Below are positions 45,701 through 53,661 of a stretch of DNA of 64,000 bases, piece after piece. Origin of the DNA: an uncultured Atopobiaceae bacterium (GTDB lineage Bacteria > Actinomycetota > Coriobacteriia > Coriobacteriales > Atopobiaceae); NCBI GenBank assembly GCA_934792625.1, contig CAKVON010000004.1:62001-126000 (forward strand), in the 5' to 3' direction. The notes under the pieces are model-generated. The model saw only the letters and a program-made list of their open reading frames with translations, was not told where the DNA came from and made no database searches. Position numbers and translations under genes: made by a program. The first letter of the stretch is position 1, and each line of letters starts with the position of its first letter.

Positions 45701-46516
45701 CTACTCGTAGTCGTTCAAGATGTCGCCCAGCGGATCGCCGGAGCCGCCGCCGGAGCCGCCGCCCTGCTTGGCCATCTCCTTCAGGCCGAGGTAGACGAGG
45801 GCGAGGGAGATGCCAATGAGGCCCAGGGCGATGAGCGTGAGCTCGTTGATGGCGGCGAGCACGAAGCCGAGGATGAAGAACGGCCAGGTCTCCTTGGTCG
45901 CCATCATGTTGATGACCATGGCATAGCCGACTGCGGCGACCATACCGCCGCCAATGGCCATGCCCTCGGAGAGCCATGCGGGCATGCTGTTGAGCACTGC
46001 GGTGACCGCAGAGTCAGAGATGAAGCAGAGCGCAAGGGCGGGAATGGCGATGCGGACGCCCTGCATCAGGATGGCAGCAATCTGCCAACGCTCGATGGCG
46101 GCAAAGTCGCCCTTCTCGGCAGCGGCATCCATGAAGTGCGCGATGGCAGTTGCCAGCGTGCGGCAGATCATGGTGAGGAACAGGCCGGCGACGGACAGCG
46201 GGATTGCGACGGCCATGGCCGTGCTGATGGCGGTCGTGGGATCGGCGCCGCCGTTGAGGCCCTTGGCCATCAGGATGGCGGAGGCGACGGAGGCCAGCGC
46301 CGCGTCGGGAGCGACAGCGGCACCGATGTTTGCCCAGCCCAGAGCGATCATCTGGAGTTGGCCGCCGAGCAGGATGCCCTCCGGCAGGTGACCGGTGACA
46401 AGACCGATCAGGGTGCAGGCAATCAGCGGCTGGTGGAACTGAAACTCATCGAGGATGCCTTCCATGCCTGCGAGCAAGGCAACGATGGCGATGAGCAGAA
46501 TCGTAATAGGGCTCAT
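45701..46516 (-). CDS. manY: PTS mannose/fructose/sorbose family IIC component
   Basis: Translocation subunit IIC with about eight membrane helices, 271 residues. Family motifs are DEFQFHQPLIACTLIG, GGQLQMIALGWANIGAAVAPDAALASVAS (key LGWANIGAAVAPD) close to E. coli ManY. TTAGGAGA lies 8 bases before the ATG. The acidic Gly-rich end (GGGSGGGSGD) is unusual. Confidence 0.94.
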   Translation of the reverse strand: MSPITILLIAIVALLAGMEGILDEFQFHQPLIACTLIGLVTGHLPEGILLGGQLQMIALGWANIGAAVAPDAALASVASAILMAKGLNGGADPTTAISTAMAVAIPLSVAGLFLTMICRTLATAIAHFMDAAAEKGDFAAIERWQIAAILMQGVRIAIPALALCFISDSAVTAVLNSMPAWLSEGMAIGGGMVAAVGYAMVINMMATKETWPFFILGFVLAAINELTLIALGLIGISLALVYLGLKEMAKQGGGSGGGSGDPLGDILNDYE

Positions 46517-46531
46517 GACCCATCTCCTAAC

Positions 46532-47521
46532 TTACTGTGCGGCCAGCTCGGCCTTGGCCTTCTTAATCATGTCGTCGAAGTCCTCGGAGGCATCGGCAGG
46601 GACCTTACGGGCCTCGAACTCGACGCCCTTGGCCTTGAGCTCCTCGAGGGTCTTGACGTCATCCTCGCCCATCGCAATCGCGTTGGTGACGACGACCTTG
46701 CCCACGGAGTGGGCCATGGAGCCGATGTTGGCCTTCTTGATGTCGACGCCGCCCTCGATGCACTTGAGAAGGTCCTGCGGGGTCTCGAACAGCAGAAACG
46801 CCTTGGTGGCACCGAAGCGCGGGTCATGGGAGACCTCGATCATCTTGCTGATGGGGACCACGTTGGCGGGAACTCCCGGGGGCGCGGCCTGTTCGATCAT
46901 GGTCTTGCGCAGGTCGTCATGGGCGACGGCGTCGGAGACCACGATGATGCGATCGGGCGCAATCTGCTTGGTCCAGGCAGTGGCCACCTGGCCATGGAGC
47001 AGGCGCGTGTCGATGCGGACGGCCGCGATCTTGATGTGACCGTCACCCAAGACCGTTCCCTCGGGAATCGCGCCGGCGGCTGCGGGAGCTGCCACCTGAG
47101 CGGGCTTCTCGGCGGGAATCACGTCCTCGGGCTTGGTGCGGACGCCGTCCTTGGCCTCGGGGAAGATCTCCTTGGCCACCTCAAGGGCGGTATCGGCCGC
47201 CATGCGCGAGCCATACGCGGAGACGAGCATGGGAAGGTTGAGGCCCGTCAGGGCGATCCAACCGTCATGGCTCTCCTCCTCAAGCAGGCGCGAGACCTGG
47301 TTGAAGGGGGTGCCGCCCCACAGGTCGACCAAAAACAGGGTCTGCTCGGGGTCGTCGAAGGTCGCGACGGCATCCAGAAGCTTCTGGTGCATGTCGTCGG
47401 GACCCATGTCAGGAGTCAGAGTGACTGCCGCGACGTTATCCTGGGGCCCGAAGATCATCTGACCGGACTCCTTGATGCCTTCGGCAAGGCCGCCATGACT
47501 AGCAAGGACAATATTGACCAT
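46532..47521 (-). CDS. manX: PTS mannose family IIAB component
   Basis: Cytoplasmic phosphocarrier of the mannose-class PTS. The 329 residues hold a IIA domain (phospho-His in VLASHGGLAEG, H9; LVDLWGGTPFN), an Ala/Pro-rich linker near residues 135-160, and a IIB domain with the second phospho-His in IDTRLLHGQVATAW. A perfect AAAGGAGG precedes the ATG. It receives phosphate from HPr. The upstream region has a leader stem-loop and palindromes. Confidence 0.95.
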   Translation of the reverse strand: MVNIVLASHGGLAEGIKESGQMIFGPQDNVAAVTLTPDMGPDDMHQKLLDAVATFDDPEQTLFLVDLWGGTPFNQVSRLLEEESHDGWIALTGLNLPMLVSAYGSRMAADTALEVAKEIFPEAKDGVRTKPEDVIPAEKPAQVAAPAAAGAIPEGTVLGDGHIKIAAVRIDTRLLHGQVATAWTKQIAPDRIIVVSDAVAHDDLRKTMIEQAAPPGVPANVVPISKMIEVSHDPRFGATKAFLLFETPQDLLKCIEGGVDIKKANIGSMAHSVGKVVVTNAIAMGEDDVKTLEELKAKGVEFEARKVPADASEDFDDMIKKAKAELAAQ

Positions 47522-47561
47522 GTATTCCTCCTTTACAAAGTCGAAACTCGTTCACTTGCTC

Positions 47562-47613
47562 TTGCGCGGCACCCGAAAACGCCTCCCAAAACGTTCCCCT
47601 TGGCGCCGCGCAA
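47562..47613 (-). promoter_or_regulatory. Leader stem-loop before manX
   Basis: TTGCGCGGC (47562-47570) pairs perfectly with GCCGCGCAA (47605-47613) around a 34-base loop. It sits between the likely promoter and the manX Shine-Dalgarno and would fold in the mRNA leader. Function unknown; it is not followed by a T run. Confidence 0.45.
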
Positions 47614-47638
47614 AGACTTCACACCATCTCCCACATTT

Positions 47639-47683
47639 CATCATGATGTGAACACAGTAGGTACTATAGGGCAATTTTCTGCC
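47639..47683 (-). promoter_or_regulatory. manX promoter/operator region
   Basis: On the minus strand a -10-like TATAGT (47663-47668), the palindrome CATCATGATG (47639-47648), and the dyad GGCAGAAAATTGCC (47670-47683) occur in a strongly A+T-rich block. The dyad resembles a sigma-54 -24/-12 element but with nine instead of ten bases between GG and GC. The real promoter is uncertain. Confidence 0.4.
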
Positions 47684-47767
47684 ATGTGATGCAAATAATT
47701 TGATATGTCTATTTTGAAAACTCTTTCCTTAGTACTTGATTTAGCAATATTGGACTATTTCCGTTCA

Positions 47768-47800
47768 TAAAAAGGGGCCACCAAGCAATTGGTGGTCCCC
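47768..47800 (-). terminator. Rho-independent terminator after pepQ
   Basis: On the minus strand GGGGACCACCAA, loop TTGC-like, TTGGTGGCCCC, with one bulged A, then TTTTTATG. It ends the aro-pepQ transcript before the PTS operon. Confidence 0.88.
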
Positions 47801-47824
47801 AAACAGAGCAATTATGTGGAAGAG

Positions 47825-48949
47825 CTAGACCGGAATGCAGACAAGGTCGTGGGTCGACTGGGTGAACGCCGCAAAGCCACCCTCGGTCATGACGCCGAAG
47901 TCCTCCAGACGCACGCCGAACTTGCCAGGCAGGTAGATGCCCGGCTCGATGGTGACGACCGCGCCGACCGGGACGGGCTTGTCGTTGCGACGGTTGAAGT
48001 TGGGTTGCTCGTGGATCTCGAGGCCCACGCCGTGACCCAGGCCATGCTTGAAGTAGTCACCGTAACCGGCATCGGTGATGACCTTGACCGCAAGGTTGTG
48101 GATGTCGCTGCCGACGACACCGGGCTTTGCCGCGGCGGCGCAGGCCTCATGGGCCTCACGGACCACGTCGTAGACACGACGCTGCTCGTCGGAGGGCTGA
48201 CCAACGCAGACGGTGCGCGTCATGTCGGAGTGGTAGTCGTGGTAGCCCGCACCGTAGTCCATCACGATGAAGTCGCCCTCCGCCACGACCGTCTCGCCGG
48301 GCTGGGCATGCGGGTTGGCGCCGTTGGCGCCCGTGGCGACAATCGAGTCGAAGGACAGCGAGTCGGCGCCGTGCGACAGCATGTAGTTCTCGAGCTCGAC
48401 GCGAATCTCCTGCTCGGTCTGGCCGGGCCTGATAAAGCCGCACATGTGCTCGAAGGCGGCGTCGGTGACCTGCTGGGCGCGGCACATCAGCGCAATCTCC
48501 TCGGCATCCTTGACGCTGCGCAGCTCGCAGATGTCGCCGTGCATGCGCGGCAGCATGGCCGCAACCGAACGCTCGGCAAGCCTGACCTGCAACGCGTCGT
48601 AAAACGCAAGGTCACAGCTGTCCTCGATGGCAACGACACGCGAGCGGGTCTCGGCAACGCGGTCGGCGGCCCAGGCCTCGGCGTCGACGATGTCCTGGTC
48701 GATCTTCCAAGGCGTGTCGGAACCCATGCGCGTGAGGAAAGTGTTGTAGTAACGCGAGTCGGTGTGCAGCCACAGCCCGTCCGCGGTGACGAAGGCGGTG
48801 TGCGCGACCTCGTCGTCAAAGGTGCGCTCGGCACCGGTGAGCCAGCGCAGGTCGGGGTTGTTCCTCAGGATCGCGGCGTCGTAGCCCCTCTGGGCCATGA
48901 GCGCGCGAAGGCGCTCCACGCGCTCGATGCAGGCAGCGGTATCAGCCAT
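47825..48949 (-). CDS. pepQ: Xaa-Pro peptidase (M24 family)
   Basis: Metallopeptidase cleaving X-Pro bonds. The 374 residues have a creatinase-like N-domain and the pita-bread catalytic domain with metal ligands in VMDYGAGYHDYHSDMTRT (two Asp), HGLGHGVGLEIHE (His), TIEPGIYL (Glu) and GVRLEDFG (Glu). ATG 48949 has AGGGGA upstream. In many actinobacteria pepQ lies directly downstream of aroK-aroB as here. Confidence 0.94.
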   Translation of the reverse strand: MADTAACIERVERLRALMAQRGYDAAILRNNPDLRWLTGAERTFDDEVAHTAFVTADGLWLHTDSRYYNTFLTRMGSDTPWKIDQDIVDAEAWAADRVAETRSRVVAIEDSCDLAFYDALQVRLAERSVAAMLPRMHGDICELRSVKDAEEIALMCRAQQVTDAAFEHMCGFIRPGQTEQEIRVELENYMLSHGADSLSFDSIVATGANGANPHAQPGETVVAEGDFIVMDYGAGYHDYHSDMTRTVCVGQPSDEQRRVYDVVREAHEACAAAAKPGVVGSDIHNLAVKVITDAGYGDYFKHGLGHGVGLEIHEQPNFNRRNDKPVPVGAVVTIEPGIYLPGKFGVRLEDFGVMTEGGFAAFTQSTHDLVCIPV

Positions 48950-49064
48950 GAATCGTTCCCCTTTCGGTGTCACGCGCGGGCGCCGCAAGCGACCCCGCGC
49001 ACTTCTCGACAGATGGTTTCTCTGCGGTTATGTGGTGATAAGGGCATTCGGCGCGAAGCCGGGA

Positions 49065-50270
49065 CTACTCCGCGTCCTCGCCGTCCGTGTCCTCGTACAA
49101 CAGCGCCTGGCGCGACTCGCACCAAGCGACGACATGCTCGGAGAGCATCGCGTCGTCGACGGCGGTGAGCCTCACGCGTCCGAAGTCCAGCGGCAGCGGC
49201 AGCAGGAAGCGGTTCGAGCGCTCGAAGCAGGCCGCGCGCAGGGCCGCGAGAAGCTCGCCGGGCTCGATGTCGCAGGCGACCTCGCCCAGGCCCAGGTCGT
49301 CGAGAAGGGCGTCCTGCGCGCGCACGAGGTCGATGTCGCCATTGCCCGTGGTCACGGCAACGCGCGAGGCAAAGCGCATACCCTCGGCCATAAGGACGCT
49401 GTCGGGCACGCCCTCGATAAGGCGGCCCATCGCACGCGTGAACACGCGGCCGTACTCGACGCCCTGACGCACCGCAAGCGAGTTCGAGTCGATGAGCGAG
49501 CCGCGGCACAGCGCGGTGTCCATGATCTGGTCGGACAGGGCGCACGCGTCATGGGCGAGAAGGGCGTCGACTCGCGATGCCAGGCGGCCGAACGCGTCGG
49601 AGTTGTCGCAGATGGCGGCCGAGACGCATATGGCGAGCGCGTCGGCGTACTGCTCGCCCACGAACATGTCGCAGGCCGCCAGGTCGCACAGGGCGAGCTC
49701 GGCGTGCGCGCGGGCGCTGACCATGCCACGCGAGCCGGACGGCATGTCCAGCGCCCGCGGGGTGACGATGCCCTCCACGCAGGCGAGCGCGTCGGTCGGC
49801 ACGACGCACAGTGGCATGCCGGCGCACCACAGGCCCGACGCATGGGTGGCCAGACTCACGACCTCGACGTCACCGGCTGCCACGAGCACGTCGTCGGCGG
49901 TGGCGCCGGCGGCGTCGAGCTCGGCCAGAAGCCCCATGAGCGAGTCGACGTCGCAGACGCCGCCCTCCCCTACCACGACCTCGGCCAGGCGGAAGCCGCC
50001 GTCGGCAACCTGGCATCGCAGCTCCTCGAGAAGGGCCTCGCCAAGCGACTCGCGCCTGACGAGCACGGCCAGGCGGGGCTTGCCCACCAGCATGCGCATC
50101 TCACGACCCATGTCGTGCAGGCTGCCGGCACCCACGCGCGTGTCGCACGTGGTGCCGCGAAGCGCGATGCGCTTGCGGGCGACCTCGGGCACGCGCGCCG
50201 CGCCGTCCCGGGGCGCGGTGGCAGGCTCGGCCGCGACCTCGGCGTCCTTCTCGATAGCGTCCTCGCTCAC
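49065..50270 (-). CDS. AroB (3-dehydroquinate synthase)-derived protein, probable pseudoenzyme
   Basis: A 401-residue protein that aligns along its length with 3-dehydroquinate synthase but lacks its functional motifs. By comparison with E. coli AroB as I know it, ALGGGVVGD becomes AAGDVEVVS (131-139, NAD loop), QVDSSVGGKT becomes ACVEGIVTP, GLAEVIKYG with the zinc Glu and Lys becomes VGEQYADALA (204-213), LGHTFGHAIE with a zinc His becomes YGRVFTRAMGRLIE (273-286), and LHGEAV becomes SVLMAEGM. The frame is intact and long, with normal codon use, so it is kept as a protein. GTG start overlaps the aroK stop (GTGA). Its location between aroK and pepQ is the normal aroB position. The new function is unknown. 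Confidence 0.75.
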   Translation of the reverse strand: MSEDAIEKDAEVAAEPATAPRDGAARVPEVARKRIALRGTTCDTRVGAGSLHDMGREMRMLVGKPRLAVLVRRESLGEALLEELRCQVADGGFRLAEVVVGEGGVCDVDSLMGLLAELDAAGATADDVLVAAGDVEVVSLATHASGLWCAGMPLCVVPTDALACVEGIVTPRALDMPSGSRGMVSARAHAELALCDLAACDMFVGEQYADALAICVSAAICDNSDAFGRLASRVDALLAHDACALSDQIMDTALCRGSLIDSNSLAVRQGVEYGRVFTRAMGRLIEGVPDSVLMAEGMRFASRVAVTTGNGDIDLVRAQDALLDDLGLGEVACDIEPGELLAALRAACFERSNRFLLPLPLDFGRVRLTAVDDAMLSEHVVAWCESRQALLYEDTDGEDAE

Positions 50271-50815
50271 AAAAGTCCCCTCTCCCAGAGCAGGCGGCCC
50301 GTCTCCTGGGCGACCTCCTCGAACGATTTGCCGGTGATGCCGACCGAGACGTCGGCGGCGCGCTCGTACAGCGGGCGGCGCCTTTCGTACAGGGCTGCGG
50401 CGTCCTCGATGCGTGCGAGGTCGGGGCGCTTCTCGAGGCTCTGGATCTGCCTCAGCGAGTCGTCCAGCAGTCCGTCGAGAAACACGACCGCCCCCATCTC
50501 GTGCATGAGGGTAAGGTTCTCGTCACGCTCGACGATGCCCCCGCCGCAGCTGACCAGCAGGCTCTTGCGACGGCGCAGGTCCCGCAGCACCTGGGTCTCG
50601 GCATCGCGAAACGCCGACTCGCCGCGCTGGGCGAAGACCTCGGCAACCGACTGGTGCAGCACGCGCTCGGCCATGCGGTCGGTGTCGACGTAGGGACGCC
50701 CGAACAGCCTGCCAAGGTTGCGCGCCACGGTTGATTTGCCCGCACCGAGGAAGCCCACGAAGAAGACGTGGTCACACCCCTCGTGCACGACGTATCCCGT
50801 AGCCTTGCCCGCCAA
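50267..50815 (-). CDS. aroK: Shikimate kinase
   Basis: Phosphorylates shikimate. The 182 residues have the Walker A GFLGAGKST, the shikimate-binding VDTD, ESAFRDAE and CGGGI, the lid region LEKRPDL and RRPLYERAADV, so all substrate residues are present. It appears to start with TTG at 50815, with AAAGGA 7 bases upstream; no better ATG or GTG is in frame. It is coupled to the AroB-derived gene downstream, while aroE, aroC and aroQ are not in the window. Confidence 0.9.
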   Translation of the reverse strand: MAGKATGYVVHEGCDHVFFVGFLGAGKSTVARNLGRLFGRPYVDTDRMAERVLHQSVAEVFAQRGESAFRDAETQVLRDLRRRKSLLVSCGGGIVERDENLTLMHEMGAVVFLDGLLDDSLRQIQSLEKRPDLARIEDAAALYERRRPLYERAADVSVGITGKSFEEVAQETGRLLWERGLL

Positions 50816-50882
50816 GTCATGTCCTTTGCGCCCGCGTCCTTCCCTATCCGTTCGATTCTAACACCCACCCGCGCGCCAACCC

Positions 50883-51362
50883 TCAGCCGACCGCTCCCGC
50901 GGCCCCCGTGCAGAGAAGTGCCGCCAGGCAGCAGGCGGACACCCACGGGCCCAGCGCAAAGTCCCGCTCGCCGTGGGCAAGCGCTACCAGCCCTCCCGCC
51001 GCCATGGCCATGGCGGCCGCGGGCAGCACCGCGGGGCCCAGCAGCACGGCCCATGCCGAGAGGTACTTGACGTCGCCCATCCCCATGCCCGCGACGCCCG
51101 TCGCCGCACGTCGCACGAGCTCAACGCCCGCAAGCGCCACCAGACACGCCGCCGCGCAGGCAACGCACGCGCCTGCGGGCGCAAGCCCCGCCGCCACGGC
51201 GCGCGTCAGCGGCAAGCGCGCGATCGCTTCGGGCGCCCATACGCGCATGGCCTGCACCGCAAGAGCGACGCAGGCCATGGCGGCTGACAGTTTGTTGGGT
51301 ATCGTTCGGTTCCTGTGGTCGGACAGCGCGACGAGCGTGGCTATCACGACCGACAAGATCAC
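50883..51362 (-). CDS. A24 family prepilin peptidase-like membrane protein
   Basis: A short 159-residue aspartyl membrane peptidase. The two catalytic Asp motifs are present: SDHRNRTIPN near the N-terminus and GMGMGDVKYL. About five or six helices, without the N-terminal methylase domain of PilD. It starts with GTG at 51362 overlapping the YqeG stop (GTGA). No pilin genes are in the window, so the substrate is unknown; such short A24 genes lie near aroE-aroK in other actinobacteria. Confidence 0.82.
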   Translation of the reverse strand: MILSVVIATLVALSDHRNRTIPNKLSAAMACVALAVQAMRVWAPEAIARLPLTRAVAAGLAPAGACVACAAACLVALAGVELVRRAATGVAGMGMGDVKYLSAWAVLLGPAVLPAAAMAMAAGGLVALAHGERDFALGPWVSACCLAALLCTGAAGAVG

Positions 51363-51874
51363 TTGGACGGACCGTCCTCCCCCTCGAACGTGACGCCACG
51401 CAGGGCGAGGTTCTCGAACACGCGGAACAGCTGCGTGTAGAACAGGTCCACGCGCGACTGCGGGCGCACCAGGACCGTGGCACAGCCGGCGAGGTTTCCG
51501 GCGCCAAGGTCGGTAAAGACCTGGTCGCCGACCATGACGCACTCCTCGGGGGCGACGCCCATCAGGCGCATGGCGTGCCACAGCGCAAAGGGCGCGGGCT
51601 TCATGGCGTGGTCGACCTTGTCGACGCCCAGCTCGCGGGCACTCGCGGCAACCTGGTCGCCGTGGAAGTTGTTCGAGACGATGCAGACCTTGATGCCCAG
51701 CCCACGGGCACGGTCGAGCCACTCGACGCACTCGCGCGGCGCGACCTTGGTGTCACGCGGGACCAACGTGTTGTCGCGGTCGATCAGGATGCAGCGAACG
51801 CCCTTCTCGACAAGCTCGTCGAGGTCGATCAGGGGGACGCTTGCAACGTAACGGGTTGCCTTGAAGAGGGACAT
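51359..51874 (-). CDS. YqeG family HAD IIIA-type phosphatase
   Basis: A 171-residue HAD phosphatase with the catalytic DxDNT (LIDRDNTLVP), IVSNNFHGDQV, the Lys region KPAPFALW and the GDQVFTDLGAGN motif. YqeG members act on phosphatidylglycerophosphate or similar substrates in some organisms; the substrate here is not determined. AAGGAG lies before the ATG. In this locus it occupies a place where aroE is found in other actinobacteria. Confidence 0.9.
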   Translation of the reverse strand: MSLFKATRYVASVPLIDLDELVEKGVRCILIDRDNTLVPRDTKVAPRECVEWLDRARGLGIKVCIVSNNFHGDQVAASARELGVDKVDHAMKPAPFALWHAMRLMGVAPEECVMVGDQVFTDLGAGNLAGCATVLVRPQSRVDLFYTQLFRVFENLALRGVTFEGEDGPSK

Positions 51875-51931
51875 CTCGCTCCTTGCGATGGGTGGGTGCC
51901 GGATTCGGTCGCTGCCGAGAAGGGCGGCGGG

Positions 51932-53233
51932 CTAGGACTGGTCTGCCTGGGCCTTCTTGATGGCGGCCTCGTGTTCCTCGTAGGTCTTCGAGAACGTGTG
52001 GTTGGAGTACGAACCGTTCTCGATGATGAGGAAGTAGTAGTAGTCGGTGTCGGACGGCGAGAGGGCAGCCTTGAGCGACTCGACGCTCGGGGTGCAGATG
52101 GGCGTCGGGGGCAGGCCCTTGTTGAGGTAGCTGTTGTACGGGCTTTCGGTCTTGAGGTCGTCGGCCGTGACCTCGCCTCCGGTGACGTAGCCCATGGTCG
52201 CGTCGCTCTGCAGCGCCATGTCCGCCTTGAGGCGGTTGTAGAAGACGGAGGACACGAGCGGACGGTCCTTCTCGGTAACTGCCTCGCGCTCGATGACCGA
52301 GGCGAGCGTCACGACCTGGTAGTCATTGAGCGCAACGCCGTACTTGGACTTGATGGCCGCCTCGCCCGAGGCAAAGTCCAGGCTCGCGACCTCGACCTTA
52401 TACTGGTCGAGCATCGCGCGGATCACGGAGTCGGCCGTGACCTGCTTGCCCGTGAAGTCGTAGGTCTTGGGGCACAGGTAGCCCTCGAGCGAGTCGTTGG
52501 CGGCATTCGCGAGAAAGTCGTAGTCGTCCTTGTAGTTGGACGCCTTGGCCTGCGCCAGAAAGTCGCTCGCGGAGATGCCGAGGGACTGCTCGACGACGGC
52601 AGCGGTCTTCTCGACGGTCAAGCCCTCCGCCACGACCAGGCGCGACTCGGAGGTGTTGGGGCCCGCCTGCAGCTGGCGCACGACCTCGGAGATGTCGGCA
52701 CCGGTGACAAACGAGTAGGTGCCCGCCTTGAGCTTGGACTCGGCCTTCTGGCGCGCGACCTCCTTGTAGAAGTCCTCCTTGGTCGTGATGACCCCGGCGT
52801 CCTTCAGCTTGGTGGCGAAGGCCTCGGCGCTCGAGCCCTCGGCGATGCTCACGGTGACCGCCTTGCCGGACGCGACCTGGGCGGGCTGCTCCGTCGGGGC
52901 GGTGAGATGGCGGACCAGCGCGACGGACCCCACGACCACCAGGACCACGGCCACGATGCCCAGAAGAACCGCGAGCTTGGGAATCCCCCGCTTACGCGAG
53001 GTCGCCGTGCGCGCTCCCGCCCTACGGCCGGTGGCCTTCGGGCGCGTCGCGCGCGTCACGTGGGCGGTACGGCTGGAAACGCCGCGGGTGGCGCCGGCAT
53101 GTCCCGACCGCACGCTGCTCGAGGACTTGGTACGACCCGCAGGCCGCTGGCGGGCGGTACCACGCCTTTGGGTGGGTTTGGGGTCGGCGCCACCGAAGTG
53201 GCCGCCGGCTCGCCTGGAGCCGTCTCGAGCCAT
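51932..53233 (-). CDS. mltG: Endolytic transglycosylase MltG
   Basis: Inner-membrane lytic enzyme that ends glycan strands (YceG family). The 433 residues have a long basic cytoplasmic region (about 80), one membrane helix (LAVLLGIVAVVLVVVGSVALV), a LysM-like domain, and the catalytic domain with LASVIEREA (catalytic Glu), VFYNRLKADM, QSDAT, SPYNSYLNKGLPPTPI and PS. The ATG overlaps the ruvX stop (TGATG). The 57-base gap to yqeG has no terminator. Confidence 0.94.
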   Translation of the reverse strand: MARDGSRRAGGHFGGADPKPTQRRGTARQRPAGRTKSSSSVRSGHAGATRGVSSRTAHVTRATRPKATGRRAGARTATSRKRGIPKLAVLLGIVAVVLVVVGSVALVRHLTAPTEQPAQVASGKAVTVSIAEGSSAEAFATKLKDAGVITTKEDFYKEVARQKAESKLKAGTYSFVTGADISEVVRQLQAGPNTSESRLVVAEGLTVEKTAAVVEQSLGISASDFLAQAKASNYKDDYDFLANAANDSLEGYLCPKTYDFTGKQVTADSVIRAMLDQYKVEVASLDFASGEAAIKSKYGVALNDYQVVTLASVIEREAVTEKDRPLVSSVFYNRLKADMALQSDATMGYVTGGEVTADDLKTESPYNSYLNKGLPPTPICTPSVESLKAALSPSDTDYYYFLIIENGSYSNHTFSKTYEEHEAAIKKAQADQS

Positions 53234-53655
53234 CAGGAGTTCCCTTCGCTTCTGGAGTCGAGCCACGCCTGAAGGAATAGCGAGGCGGCGATCATGTCAA
53301 CCTTGCCGCGCATGTTGCGCTCGCTCACGCCCTGCTCGCGCAGGATGCGCTTGGCCTCGGAGGAGGACAGGCGCTCGTCGGCGAACTCGACGGGGATGCC
53401 CAGGCGATCGCCCAGGTCGCGGGCTTGTGACATGAGCTTCTCGGCCTGCGGGCCATCCTCGCCGGACATGGTCATGGGCCGCCCGCACACAAGGACGTCG
53501 GGCTCGTAGTCCTCGATCACCAGGCGGAACGGCCTCGCGAGCGAGAGGACCTCGTTCGCGGGCAGCACCTTCACCGGTGAGGCGACGGTCCCGGTGGCAT
53601 CGCTCGCGGCGATGCCGACCCGGACCTCCCCTATGTCGAGCGCAAGGGCGCGCAT
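53233..53655 (-). CDS. ruvX: RuvX/YqgF family Holliday junction resolvase
   Basis: A 140-residue RNase H-fold nuclease. Features are ALDIGEVRVGIAASD (first Asp), VCGRPMTMSG, FADERLSSSEAKRIL (Glu and SS motif) and VDMIAASLFLQAWL (last Asp). It takes part in 16S rRNA processing or recombination. It follows alaS by six bases; its stop is shared with the mltG start. Confidence 0.93.
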   Translation of the reverse strand: MRALALDIGEVRVGIAASDATGTVASPVKVLPANEVLSLARPFRLVIEDYEPDVLVCGRPMTMSGEDGPQAEKLMSQARDLGDRLGIPVEFADERLSSSEAKRILREQGVSERNMRGKVDMIAASLFLQAWLDSRSEGNS

Positions 53656-53661
53656 CGTCGC

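Noticed and set aside
47670-47683. Sigma-54 promoter at the mannose PTS operon
   Set aside because: GG and GC are nine rather than ten bases apart, which sigma-54 rarely tolerates, and I see no rpoN or activator in the window; kept only as a question in the findings.
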